20,439 nucleotides of DNA from Chitinophagaceae bacterium (lineage in GTDB: Bacteria > Bacteroidota > Bacteroidia > Chitinophagales > Chitinophagaceae), in NCBI GenBank assembly GCA_947463105.1, contig CANHSD010000016.1:1-20439 (forward strand). Reading direction: 5' to 3'. The stretch's first letter is position 1. Each line of letters begins with the position of its first letter. The notes below the pieces were generated by a model, which saw only the letters and a program-made list of their open reading frames with translations, had not been told where the DNA came from and searched no databases. This document shows, piece by piece, positions 7,279-16,158 of this stretch. A program made the translations under genes and the position numbers.

Positions 7279-10200
7279 TTAGAAATCAAACTTTAATCCA
7301 ACTGTGGTTTTGGGTCTGGGATTTAAAGTTCCCAAGGCGTATAGCGGGTCTTCCCCATATTTATTTGCCAAGATCACAAAGAGGTCGTTTCCTTGGAGAT
7401 AAATCCGGAAGTTAGTAACCCCTGTTTTTTTCAAGACGGATTTAGGCAGGTTGTACGTAAGATTTACCTCTTGCATCCTTATCCAAGATGCGCTTTGTGA
7501 TAGATATGAAAAGTTGCTATAGAACCTATCCCAGAAGAAAAACCTTGGCTCGGTAGGATTTGCAGGCAATGTCAGCATTTCTGATGATTTAGTGTTTAGT
7601 GCTTCATCAACAAATTTATTGGCCAACATTCTACTTGCAAAAGACCATTGCACAGGGTAGTTGAAGCCTCTTCGCTGGAAAACGTGGCCAAAGTTACCTG
7701 TTACAATGAACGAAAGATTAAAGTCTTTATATTCAAAACTGTTCATGAATCCAAGTGTAACGGGAGCTACCATTGTTCCTGTCCTGTCAAGATAAGTTCT
7801 GGCATCGCCAGGTACAAATGATTGCATATCAAAGTTTACGTTGCCTGGTCCCAAAACTGTTGGCTGGCCGGCAGTGTTAAAGCCCATGTATTTGTACATC
7901 CATAGTGAATTGGCATTATAGTCAACAGCATAGGATGCAGTGTTTCTCGCAGTCAGTGAAGATGAATTGTATTGGGCAATAAACAAATCTGTTATCCGGT
8001 TTTTATTATAGGAAAAATTCAGGTTACCTCTCCAGCGCAGATTTTTTGTAATATCCATTACGGTACCTAATTCCATTTCAATTCCTTTGTTTACCATCTT
8101 CGCATTATTAAGGAATTGGGATGTTGACCCGTTGACAGCTGGAATGGCAATGCTGGCCAAAAGATCTTTACCATTTCTTTGGTATAAATTGATATTACCA
8201 AATAATTTACCCTTGAAGAGTGAATAATCAAAGCCTACATTTGTTGTACCTGTCTTTTCCCAACGGAGTGTTGGATTACCCAGGCTCGAAAATGAGGCAG
8301 TAAATTGATTGGTAAGTACATTTGGAGTTGAACTCAGGCTCAGCAATGGCATAAAGGACGTGCTTCTATCCTGATTCCCATTATACCCGTATGTAACACG
8401 CAAAGTCAGCCTGTCTACAAATTTTACCTTAAAGAAACTTTCCTTCCATATCTGCCAACTTCCGCCTGCGGACCAAAAGGGATTATACCTGTATTTAGGA
8501 TCATTTGTAATGAAGTTGGCACCATCGGACCTTACACTAGCAGACAAAGTATATTTGTCGTCATGGGTATATGCAGCATTACCGAAAGCAGAAAAGAATC
8601 GATCAGTTGTATAACCAAATGAATTGGTGTATCCAAAGGCTATAGTCTGATTTTGCCAGTTTCGGATGGTCAGGGTAGTGGGCACTCCAGTTCCATTTTG
8701 ATTTCCATTAACTGGCGACCCTCCTGGTCCATTTGGAAAAGCGCCCAACTGTAAGGTTGCATCATTATATCCATATGTAGTTGGTTGGCCAAATGTTTGA
8801 GCAACCCTGCTTTGTTGTTCTGTTCCAGCAACAAAATTCAAATCACCCTTTGGACCAATCCGCTTATCAATCCGCATAATATTCCTGAAATTCCATGCGA
8901 CATTCTGTGTTCGGCTTTGGTTTAATATTTGACCTTTAGGTAGGTTCAAAATTGGTGCAGTTGTCATGGCAGATGGAAGACCGGGGTTCCAAAAAGCATT
9001 CTGGTTAATTGTGTTACGCACCACAAAACTGTTCGTATCATACAAACTCCTATTTTGTGTCAAGAAATATTCATACTGGATACTTGATTCAAAACTTACG
9101 CCTTTGATAGGTTTTATGGTAATTCCAGCTTGCATTCTGGCATTATAATCCCTGGAAACCTGGCTACGGGTGTTGATTTCTCTTGCCGGATTATAACTCC
9201 AATCTGTATAAGGAAAGAGATTTCTGGGTACACTTCTTTCAATTACTGGTGTGTAATATTTTAGTGTAGTTCCTGTAAAACTCCCGTTGGCGTTTTGAAG
9301 CATCTCGTAAGGAGCCAGGCTTTGAATTTCTGCCAAGGATGAACCATTGTTGGTGTTAGCGTTGTGCTGTAAAGTTGTATTTAAAGAAAAATCAAGCCAT
9401 TTTGTAACATTGGCCAATGTCCGATAGTTTGCTAAAAACCTTTTGTTGTACGTTTCTTTAAAGTTTGATTGATTTTCCTCAAACATAAACGAAAACGCAT
9501 TGCTCATTCTTTCAGTTGCACTGAATAAATTGATATTATACTGTTTTGATACCGGATTTGATAGCAGTAAATCTGCGATCTGTTCTCTGTTGTTAAGCCC
9601 TTTCAAGCTATCCAACATTGCATCTCTTCTTGCCAAAGTAATGAATCCAAGCTTGTGTTCATTGAGCGCGTTTTGCCCTGGAGTCCATGTCCATCCGCTG
9701 TTACTAACAATGTTTCCCGCATTTGTTTGAGCACCCCATTTATCAAATGCCAACTTTTCATATTCCACTTGTTGGGCGGAAGTTGCCAATGGAGCAGAAT
9801 AGTTGAGGTCTATTTTACCTCCAATTCTGGTGAAAGCATTAAACTCTATCCGAATGGGTGTGCCTTTTTTTGCTTTTTTAGTGGTAATGACTATTACTCC
9901 GTTCACTGCTCTGGACCCCCAAATCGAGGAGGCTGCTGCATCTTTCAAAATGGTGATGGATTCAACATCATTTGGATTGATGGTATTGTACCCTCCCTGA
10001 ATAGGAAATCCATCTACAACAACAAGTGGTTCCTGGTTTGCAAAGAGGGTTGATAAGCCCCTGATTTGAAAGAATGGATTCCCTTCCTCATCCATCCTAA
10101 GTGCCTGCACACCAGACGTTGTGCCAATAATTCGTGAAGATATATTTGTTGTCGGTTTATCCAATTGCTGCCTGCTAATTACCCCAAAAGATCCCGTTGC

Positions 10201-10566
10201 TCTTTCCTTTGGCAGAGACTGATATCCTGTAGAAACAATTTGTACCTCATCTAAAGAGCCCTCACTCTCAGTTAAAGAAACTGTAACCGAGTTAGCATCT
10301 GTTGTGACGGAGACTTCGGTCGTTTTCATTCCAACATAAGAAATGATAAGTGTTTGGGGGCCAACTGGAACATTGATACTAAATTTACCAGCCGAGTTTG
10401 TTTTTACACCTTGTTTTAAACCTTTAATGTTTACACTGGCATCTGCCAACGGCAAGTTATTCGGGCCGGTAACAGTACCATTAACAATGTGATTTTGCTG
10501 GGCAAAAGCTGGTGTCAGAGAAAAGAACAACACCAATAAGCAGAAAATTTTTGATAGCAGTTTCAT
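7279..10566 (-). CDS. SusC/RagA-family TonB-dependent outer-membrane transporter
   Basis: A 1095-residue TonB-linked barrel that should import a nutrient with its SusD partner. Order: signal peptide 1-22 ending AFAQ; carboxypeptidase-D-like Ig domain about 26-100 (VNGTVTG, PLADASVNIKG, GKFSINVP); TonB-box region SLDEVQIVSTGYQ at 104-116; plug about 117-232 with QIRG, LVVVDGFPI (181-189), NPNDVESITILKDA (198-210) and GSRAVNGVIVITTK (217-230); then a 22-strand-type barrel ending in the terminal phenylalanine of GLKFDF, as expected for BAM insertion. There is no N-terminal STN signalling domain, in line with the absence of a sigma/anti-sigma pair nearby. Start at 10566 gives a compact signal peptide after an A-rich leader; an in-frame ATG at 10590 would add eight residues and cannot be excluded. 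It is the first gene of the six-gene operon. Confidence 0.95.
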   Translation of the reverse strand: MKLLSKIFCLLVLFFSLTPAFAQQNHIVNGTVTGPNNLPLADASVNIKGLKQGVKTNSAGKFSINVPVGPQTLIISYVGMKTTEVSVTTDANSVTVSLTESEGSLDEVQIVSTGYQSLPKERATGSFGVISRQQLDKPTTNISSRIIGTTSGVQALRMDEEGNPFFQIRGLSTLFANQEPLVVVDGFPIQGGYNTINPNDVESITILKDAAASSIWGSRAVNGVIVITTKKAKKGTPIRIEFNAFTRIGGKIDLNYSAPLATSAQQVEYEKLAFDKWGAQTNAGNIVSNSGWTWTPGQNALNEHKLGFITLARRDAMLDSLKGLNNREQIADLLLSNPVSKQYNINLFSATERMSNAFSFMFEENQSNFKETYNKRFLANYRTLANVTKWLDFSLNTTLQHNANTNNGSSLAEIQSLAPYEMLQNANGSFTGTTLKYYTPVIERSVPRNLFPYTDWSYNPAREINTRSQVSRDYNARMQAGITIKPIKGVSFESSIQYEYFLTQNRSLYDTNSFVVRNTINQNAFWNPGLPSAMTTAPILNLPKGQILNQSRTQNVAWNFRNIMRIDKRIGPKGDLNFVAGTEQQSRVAQTFGQPTTYGYNDATLQLGAFPNGPGGSPVNGNQNGTGVPTTLTIRNWQNQTIAFGYTNSFGYTTDRFFSAFGNAAYTHDDKYTLSASVRSDGANFITNDPKYRYNPFWSAGGSWQIWKESFFKVKFVDRLTLRVTYGYNGNQDRSTSFMPLLSLSSTPNVLTNQFTASFSSLGNPTLRWEKTGTTNVGFDYSLFKGKLFGNINLYQRNGKDLLASIAIPAVNGSTSQFLNNAKMVNKGIEMELGTVMDITKNLRWRGNLNFSYNKNRITDLFIAQYNSSSLTARNTASYAVDYNANSLWMYKYMGFNTAGQPTVLGPGNVNFDMQSFVPGDARTYLDRTGTMVAPVTLGFMNSFEYKDFNLSFIVTGNFGHVFQRRGFNYPVQWSFASRMLANKFVDEALNTKSSEMLTLPANPTEPRFFFWDRFYSNFSYLSQSASWIRMQEVNLTYNLPKSVLKKTGVTNFRIYLQGNDLFVILANKYGEDPLYALGTLNPRPKTTVGLKFDF

Positions 10567-10601
10567 GCAGTTTAGTTTTAATGTTTGCATCGACTAAAGC
10601 T

Positions 10602-10616
10602 AATGAAAATTTCATT
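10602..10616. promoter_or_regulatory. Inverted repeat upstream of susC, candidate operator
   Basis: AATGAAA-A-TTTCATT is a perfect 7-bp inverted repeat around one base, 36 nt upstream of the chosen susC start. It would lie at or just after a susC transcription start, where a bound repressor could block expression. It shares the AATGA.../...TCATT outer bases with the repeat at 155-170. AT-rich background makes chance possible. Confidence 0.3.
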
Positions 10617-10625
10617 GATTTTACC

Positions 10626-10633
10626 CAAGTTTA
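10626..10633 (-). promoter_or_regulatory. Possible Bacteroidota -7 element for the susC operon
   Basis: On the minus strand this reads TAAACTTG, one mismatch from the Bacteroidota sigma-ABfr -7 consensus TAnnTTTG. A transcription start near 10619 would give a leader of about 50 nt. The matching -33 element TTTG is not found at normal spacing; TTCG lies 23 nt upstream. Tentative. Confidence 0.2.
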
Positions 10634-10695
10634 CACAAACACCGGTTTTTTCGGTACGAACAGATAAATGCCCAAAGGGTTTATTGACCAATACA

Positions 10696-10707
10696 ATACA
10701 ATTGTAT
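10696..10707. promoter_or_regulatory. 12-bp perfect palindrome, candidate operator
   Basis: ATACAATTGTAT is self-complementary and lies 75 nt before the sensor kinase start and 129 nt before susC. A second partial copy, ATACA, precedes it directly (10691-10695). The position between two divergent units is what a shared operator would need, but a 12-bp palindrome in AT-rich DNA is weak evidence by itself. Confidence 0.25.
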
Positions 10708-10782
10708 ATCTTCAAAAGGGCAAATTCCCATCGGTTTTAAAATGATCAATTCCCTCTCTGTAGGGCTTCTGAAATCAGTTGA

Positions 10783-11862
10783 ATGAAAATAGACTACTTT
10801 ATAAAGCCAGGGTGGAAGAATTTTTTGGTAATGCTGGTCATCTGGTACGCAGGTGTGGTTCTTTACTCTATTATAGGCCTTTCAAATTATTCTCTTGGGG
10901 ATAACCTGATTTTCTATTCAAGGTATAGTTGGCCTAATTTTATTCTTTGCTATGTAATCATAATATGGCTTTCCCCCCAATACCTGTTGAGGGAAAAATA
11001 TGACCTGCTGTTGCTGCTTAATGTTTTCCTTATAGCCCTTTACATACTGGTAAGGTATAAGAATAACCTTTTGCAAGACCCATCCGCGTATTCTTACTAT
11101 GTAGATACTCCAAAGAACTCATCCTTACACCAAAATACCCTTCTTGAAATTATTTCTATGGAAACCATGAAGGGACTGCAGTTTACTTGTATTGCATACG
11201 CCTACCGATTCGCTTTTGACTGGGTGATCATAGACAGAAAAAAACGAAACTTGGAAAATGAAAAATTAAAAGCTGAACTATCCCTTCTGAGGCATCAAAT
11301 TAATCCTCATTTTCTGTTCAATATGATCAATGACATATATTATTTGGCTTTGATTAAATCCGAAAAAACTGCTGAGGCAATGTTAAAATTATCTGAACTG
11401 CTTAGGTATATTTTATTCGAAAAAGAGGAATGGGCTCCTCTTGAAAAAGAAATCAATTACCTGAAAGAATACATTGATCTTCATAAAATCAGATTTCCTG
11501 ACTATGCGGTAGAATTTGAATTAATAAATGCTGATTTGATACGTAATCAAGAAATCCCTCCAATGCTACTGTCTACTTTTGTAGAAAATTCCTTTAAGCA
11601 CGGCGCTACAGGACCAGATAAAAATCCCACAAAAATAATGATTGATGTCTCACTTGGCGCGCTGCATTACAGGGTCACAAACCCAATCAACAAAAACATT
11701 GTAAGAGATAAATCAAGCGGAATCGGTATAGTTAATCTTGAAAAAAGGCTTAATTTACTCCTTCCAAACAAGTATAAATTATCCTACTCAAACAATGATG
11801 AACATTTTGATGCCGAACTTGAAATTCAATTGAGATATGATAAAAGCAATAGCGGTAGATGA
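10783..11862 (+). CDS. LytS/YehU-type sensor histidine kinase
   Basis: A 359-residue membrane histidine kinase. The N-terminal part carries about four hydrophobic segments (roughly 13-32, 52-66, 74-91, 127-148) with a stretch between the third and fourth (about 92-125) that may face the periplasm. A short coiled-coil (150-170) leads into the His_kinase domain: LRHQINPHFLFN at 169-180 with the expected phospho-acceptor H176, the N-box PPMLLSTFVENSFKHG at 259-274 with N269, and the glycine-rich GIGIVNLEKRL at 313-323. This is the LytS/YehU arrangement, which normally pairs with LytTR regulators, exactly as here: the next gene overlaps its end by 26 nt. The stimulus is unknown. It is transcribed away from the susC operon and is the likely sensor for one of the flanking operons. 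Confidence 0.93.
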   Translation: MKIDYFIKPGWKNFLVMLVIWYAGVVLYSIIGLSNYSLGDNLIFYSRYSWPNFILCYVIIIWLSPQYLLREKYDLLLLLNVFLIALYILVRYKNNLLQDPSAYSYYVDTPKNSSLHQNTLLEIISMETMKGLQFTCIAYAYRFAFDWVIIDRKKRNLENEKLKAELSLLRHQINPHFLFNMINDIYYLALIKSEKTAEAMLKLSELLRYILFEKEEWAPLEKEINYLKEYIDLHKIRFPDYAVEFELINADLIRNQEIPPMLLSTFVENSFKHGATGPDKNPTKIMIDVSLGALHYRVTNPINKNIVRDKSSGIGIVNLEKRLNLLLPNKYKLSYSNNDEHFDAELEIQLRYDKSNSGR

Positions 11863-12568
11863 TGAGATTAATGCTCTTGGCATTATCCAGGAATTCTGCT
11901 CAAAATCAGCAGACATAGAATTAAAAGCCTCTTTTACCAATCCTCTGCACGTATACGCCTACTGCAAAAACAATCCTGATACAGAGCTGGTTTTTTTGGA
12001 TATTCAGATGAGTGAATTGAATGGTTTAAAACTTGCTGAAAGCCTCTCTGATCTCAATGTAAAATTCATACTTACAACAGCCTATCCCAATTATGCCCTT
12101 GTAGGATTTGAACTTGATGCAATTGATTATTTGTTGAAACCGGTTTCTTTTGAGCGGTTTGAAAGGTCATTAAACAAGTACAGAACATCAAATCACCATT
12201 TGATGTCTACATTCAAACAACAAGCTGATTCACTTGAAAAAAAAGAAACTTCCATTTTCGTTCGCACAAACTACAGGAATATTAAGTTAGACTTGTCAGA
12301 TATTCATTATATCGAAGGTTCCAGGAATTATGTTAAAATTCACACATCAAAAAAAACCATCATGTCTCTTCTGAACATGAAAAATATAGAAGAGATGTTG
12401 AAACCCCATCAATTCATTCGTGTTCACAAATCATATATCATACCTTTTCATTTGATTGAAATGATTGGAAAGGATTTCTTAAAAGTTGGAAAGACAAAAA
12501 TACCAATTGGTGAATCCTACAAGGAAAGTTTTGCCATATTCTTAAAGGAAAATTCATGGCAAATTTGA
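11837..12568 (+). CDS. LytTR-family response regulator
   Basis: A 243-residue transcription factor. Residues 1-120 form a receiver domain with acidic pocket D8/D9, phospho-acceptor D55 (VFLDIQMSELNG), T80/T81 and K101-P102 (YLLKPVSF). Residues about 138-238 form the LytTR DNA-binding domain, with IHYIEGSRNYVKIHT at 156-170 and FIRVHKSYII at 193-202 as characteristic strands. The start ATG lies inside the kinase gene, giving a 26-nt overlap and probable translational coupling. This is the cognate regulator of the upstream kinase. Targets are not given by sequence: both the divergent susC operon and the hut operon starting 91 nt downstream are candidates. Confidence 0.95.
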   Translation: MIKAIAVDDEINALGIIQEFCSKSADIELKASFTNPLHVYAYCKNNPDTELVFLDIQMSELNGLKLAESLSDLNVKFILTTAYPNYALVGFELDAIDYLLKPVSFERFERSLNKYRTSNHHLMSTFKQQADSLEKKETSIFVRTNYRNIKLDLSDIHYIEGSRNYVKIHTSKKTIMSLLNMKNIEEMLKPHQFIRVHKSYIIPFHLIEMIGKDFLKVGKTKIPIGESYKESFAIFLKENSWQI

Positions 12569-12659
12569 TTGGACAGAAATCAAACACACAGTGTATTGAT
12601 CCAAGCAAGCAGAATTTAAAAGACGTTTTACGATATTTTACACATTCAAACTTTTCTAC
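12569..12659 (+). other. Gap between response regulator and hutH
   Basis: This 91-nt AT-rich stretch may carry the hut promoter. It includes a short inverted repeat ACAC-A-GTGT at 12586-12594. No terminator hairpin is visible after the regulator gene, so read-through into hutH is possible. No Shine-Dalgarno sequence precedes the hutH start. Confidence 0.35.
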
Positions 12660-14153
12660 ATGATATTTAATTACGGTATCGACCATTTGACAGTAGACAA
12701 GGTAATGGATATCGCAAATGCCAGATTGAAAGGAGTCATCAATGAGGAAGCCATCATAAAAGTAAATGAATGCAGGAGAAAAGTGGAGAAAATGGCTGCT
12801 TCCAATAAGGCAATTTATGGAATCAATACAGGATTTGGTCCGTTGTGTGACGTACAAATTTCACCTGCTGAAACCAGTCAGTTGCAAGAAAACCTTTTGA
12901 TGACCCATGCGGTAGGTGTAGGCAACCCTATTGACAGCAGCTTGTCAAAAATAATGCTGATTTGCAAATTGCATGCATTGTGTCAGGGTTTTTCAGGTAT
13001 ACGCTTAGAGGTCATTGAAAGAATTTTGTATTTCATTGAAAATGAAATGTTGCCTGTTGTTCCTGAACAAGGATCTGTGGGTGCATCTGGAGACTTGGCT
13101 CCTTTATCACATTTATTTTTGCCGCTGATCGGCGAAGGTGAATTTTGGATAGGGAACGAGGTGGTTCCAGCAAAAAATGTGCTTTCTAAAAGAGGGATTA
13201 CCCCCATCAAACTATCATCCAAGGAAGGTTTGGCACTAATCAATGGAACACAATTTATTTTGGCACATACCATCACAGGTTTGAAGAAAATGGAATACCT
13301 GCTTGATTTGGCTGATGTGGCAGGCGCAATGAGTATTGAAGGCTATCAGGGAAGTGCCTCGCCTTTTAAAGAGGCTTTGCATAAAATTCGTCCATTCAGA
13401 GGAAGCATCGTTGTTGCAGAAAGAATGAGGTTGCTTTTGGGAAATTCACAGAATGTGGTTTCACACGAGGATTGTGTCAGGGTACAAGACCCATATTCCA
13501 TGCGTTGCATTCCTCAAGTGCATGGTGCTTCCAGAAATGCATTTGAACATTTGAATGAGTTAGCAGAGATAGAAATGAACTCGGTTACAGACAATCCGAT
13601 TGTACTCAGCGAAACCGAGGCCATTTCTGGTGGTAATTTTCACGGACAGCCCTTGGCAATGGCTTTGGATTATAACTCCATCGCAGCTTCAGAGCTGGGA
13701 AATATTTCTGACAGGCGATGTTATTTATTGATAGAAGGAAAATATGGATTGCCGCGATTGTTGACAGAGGCAGGTGGTCTGAATTCTGGGTTTATGATTC
13801 CCCAATACACAACAGCTGCCTTGGTTACTGAAAACAAATCCCTGTGTTTTCCGCCTTCTGCAGACAGCATTCCTACGTCTTTGGGCCAGGAGGATCATGT
13901 TTCAATGGGAAGTATTTCTGGCCGAAAATTCAATCAAATTTTGGGAAACCTGGAAAAGATTTTGGCCATTGAATTAATGTATGCTGCACAAGCATTGGAG
14001 TTCAGAAGGCCAAATACTTTCTCACCTGTCATTGAAAAGAACTTTTCAATCATCAGAGAAAAAGTGGCAAAACTAGAGGAAGACCGAATTTTGAAGGATG
14101 ACATCAATGCAATAATTACAATGGTCAAAAACAGGACAATCGTCGTCAAATAA
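12660..14153 (+). CDS. hutH: Histidine ammonia-lyase
   Basis: A 497-residue enzyme that removes ammonia from L-histidine to give trans-urocanate, the first step of histidine breakdown in the cytoplasm. The self-forming MIO electrophile comes from A142-S143-G144 in GSVGASGDLAPLSH. Other catalytic positions are in place: Y53 (IYGINTGFG), H83 (THAVGVG), N195 (LINGTQ), Y279 and R282 (QDPYSMRC) and E411 (GQEDHVSMG). The numbering almost matches the Pseudomonas putida enzyme, and the length is normal for the family. It opens the hut operon; the stop is 7 nt before hutU. The ATG at 12660 is preferred because family homology begins directly after it. Confidence 0.97.
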   Translation: MIFNYGIDHLTVDKVMDIANARLKGVINEEAIIKVNECRRKVEKMAASNKAIYGINTGFGPLCDVQISPAETSQLQENLLMTHAVGVGNPIDSSLSKIMLICKLHALCQGFSGIRLEVIERILYFIENEMLPVVPEQGSVGASGDLAPLSHLFLPLIGEGEFWIGNEVVPAKNVLSKRGITPIKLSSKEGLALINGTQFILAHTITGLKKMEYLLDLADVAGAMSIEGYQGSASPFKEALHKIRPFRGSIVVAERMRLLLGNSQNVVSHEDCVRVQDPYSMRCIPQVHGASRNAFEHLNELAEIEMNSVTDNPIVLSETEAISGGNFHGQPLAMALDYNSIAASELGNISDRRCYLLIEGKYGLPRLLTEAGGLNSGFMIPQYTTAALVTENKSLCFPPSADSIPTSLGQEDHVSMGSISGRKFNQILGNLEKILAIELMYAAQALEFRRPNTFSPVIEKNFSIIREKVAKLEEDRILKDDINAIITMVKNRTIVVK

Positions 14154-14160
14154 CACGCAC

Positions 14161-16158
14161 ATGGATTTCAAACAACAAATTCAACAAGGCATTCCATTAG
14201 AGCTGCCGTCATTAAAAAGTTATCCTACTGATGCAAACAGGGCACCCAGGAGAAAAAATACCTTGACGTCTGAAGAAAAACAACTTGCCATTCGAAATGC
14301 ACTCCGTTATTTTCCACAAAAATGGCATGAGGTTTTGGCTGCAGAATTTGCCGATGAACTAAATATTTTTGGCCGTATTTACATGTATCGTTTCAAACCT
14401 GATTATAAAATTTATGCAAGGCCGCTGGAAGAGTATCCTGCAAAATCCAAGCAAGCTGCGGCAATCATGCTGATGATTCACAACAATCTGGACAATGCCG
14501 TAGCACAACATCCTGAAGAATTGATTACTTATGGTGGGAATGGAGCAGTATTCCAGAACTGGGCACAATATTTATTGACAATGCAATATTTGTCTACGAT
14601 GACTGACGAACAGACATTGCACATGTACTCTGGGCACCCAATGGGCTTGTTCCCCTCGTCAATAAGCGCACCCAGGGTGGTGGTTACAAACGGAATGATG
14701 ATACCCAATTATTCAAAACCAAATGACTGGGAAAAATACAATGCATTGGGTGTTACCCAATATGGACAAATGACTGCGGGCTCCTTCATGTACATTGGAC
14801 CACAGGGAATTGTTCACGGAACGACCATAACATTGATGAATGCATTCAGAAAAATTTTACCATCGGGTGAAACCCCTGCAGGTAAAATATTTCTAACCGC
14901 TGGATTGGGAGGCATGAGTGGTGCACAACCCAAAGCCGGAAACATTGCGGGCTGCATAACCATTTGTGCCGAAGTCAACCCAAAAGCGGCCAGAAAAAGA
15001 TTTGATCAGGGTTGGGTAGACATATTGATTGAAAACATTGACAGTCTGGTTGAACGCGTAAATACAGCAAAAGAAAAAAATGAGGTTATATCCATTGCTT
15101 TTATTGGCAATGTGGTGGAGATCTGGGAGCGATTTGAAAAGGAAAACATCTTCATACATGTTGGATCGGATCAAACCTCTTTGCATATTCCCTGGACGGG
15201 TGGTTATTATCCTGTAGGTCTTTCCTATGAAGCGTCTAACCAGTTGATGAGTGAGGAGCCTGAAAAATTCAAAGAAAAGGTACAGGATTCCTTGCGCAGA
15301 CATGCAAATGCAATTAATAATCATACTGCGAAGGGTACTTATTTTTTTGATTATGGAAATGCTTTTCTATTGGAGGCTTCCCGGGCTGGTGCAGATATCA
15401 TGGATAAAAATAAAATTGATTTCAGGTATCCATCCTATGTACAGGACATTTTAGGACCAATGTGTTTTGATTATGGCTTTGGCCCTTTTCGGTGGGTATG
15501 TACATCCGGTAATCCTGAAGATTTGGACAAAACAGATCAAATTGCAATGGCCGTTTTGCAAAACATGGAGAAAAATGCTCCGGAAGAAATTAAATTGCAA
15601 ATGCAAGACAATATCATTTGGATAAGAGATGCCAAAAAAAACAAACTGGTGGTAGGAACACAAGCGCGCATTTTATATGCAGATGCAGATGGGCGTTCTA
15701 CAATTGCAGCAGCGTTTAATGATGCAATTGCTGCAGGTCAAATCGGACCTGTTGTCATAGGAAGAGACCACCATGACGTGAGTGGAACTGATTCGCCTTA
15801 CAGGGAAACCTCTAATATATACGATGGCAGCAAGTATACGGCAGACATGGCCATGCACAATGTGATTGGAGACAGCTTCAGAGGGGCTACATGGGTATCG
15901 ATTCACAATGGAGGAGGTGTGGGTTGGGGCGAAGTGGTCAATGGTGGATTTGGCATGCTGTTAGACGGCAGTCCTGAGGCGGATGTTCGATTAAAAAGCA
16001 TGCTTTTTTATGATGTGAACAATGGAATCGCACGTCGAAGCTGGGCACGTAATGAGGAAGCATTATTTGCCATCAAAAGGGAAATGGAACGTACGCCCAG
16101 TTTAAAAGTGACAATTCCCAATTTGGTGGATGATACCATATTAAAAAATCTGTTTTAA
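14161..16158 (+). CDS. hutU: Urocanate hydratase, long (animal-like) form
   Basis: A 665-residue NAD-dependent urocanase that hydrates urocanate to 4-imidazolone-5-propionate. Supporting motifs are ITYGGNGAVFQNWAQ (122-136), MYSGHPMGLFPS (155-166), YGQMTAGSFMYIGPQGIVHG (201-220), the NAD-binding GLGGMSGAQ (248-256), RDHHDVSGTDSP (535-546) and HNGGGVGWGE (582-591). Typical bacterial HutU proteins are about 550-560 residues; this one is about 110 longer and resembles the animal UROC1 type throughout, including the extra segment around 360-435. Where the short bacterial form has the reactive cysteine in ARICW, this protein reads ARILY (502-506). The stop codon shares one base with the hutI start (TAATG). 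The enzyme assignment is firm from family resemblance and operon position; activity is inferred. Confidence 0.96.
   Translation: MDFKQQIQQGIPLELPSLKSYPTDANRAPRRKNTLTSEEKQLAIRNALRYFPQKWHEVLAAEFADELNIFGRIYMYRFKPDYKIYARPLEEYPAKSKQAAAIMLMIHNNLDNAVAQHPEELITYGGNGAVFQNWAQYLLTMQYLSTMTDEQTLHMYSGHPMGLFPSSISAPRVVVTNGMMIPNYSKPNDWEKYNALGVTQYGQMTAGSFMYIGPQGIVHGTTITLMNAFRKILPSGETPAGKIFLTAGLGGMSGAQPKAGNIAGCITICAEVNPKAARKRFDQGWVDILIENIDSLVERVNTAKEKNEVISIAFIGNVVEIWERFEKENIFIHVGSDQTSLHIPWTGGYYPVGLSYEASNQLMSEEPEKFKEKVQDSLRRHANAINNHTAKGTYFFDYGNAFLLEASRAGADIMDKNKIDFRYPSYVQDILGPMCFDYGFGPFRWVCTSGNPEDLDKTDQIAMAVLQNMEKNAPEEIKLQMQDNIIWIRDAKKNKLVVGTQARILYADADGRSTIAAAFNDAIAAGQIGPVVIGRDHHDVSGTDSPYRETSNIYDGSKYTADMAMHNVIGDSFRGATWVSIHNGGGVGWGEVVNGGFGMLLDGSPEADVRLKSMLFYDVNNGIARRSWARNEEALFAIKREMERTPSLKVTIPNLVDDTILKNLF

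Larger units (their letters stand above)
10567..10782. other. Divergent intergenic region between susC and the sensor kinase
   Basis: This 216-nt stretch must hold promoters in both directions. It contains the perfect inverted repeats at 10602-10616 and 10696-10707, a CGGT-containing string three times (10643, 10652 and 10732 on the + strand, two of them as CGGTTTT), and a short CCCT/AGGG hairpin at 10752-10765 in the kinase leader. On the + strand TTGACC (10684-10689) and TATATC (10705-10710) with 15 nt between them look vaguely sigma70-like, but Bacteroidota promoters usually do not follow that consensus. Confidence 0.5.

Noticed and set aside
12438..12857. 139-residue minus-strand open frame spanning the end of the response regulator and the start of hutH
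   Set aside because: It lies antisense to two well-supported genes, has no recognisable domain and would cover the hutH promoter region; it is a shadow of their codon structure.
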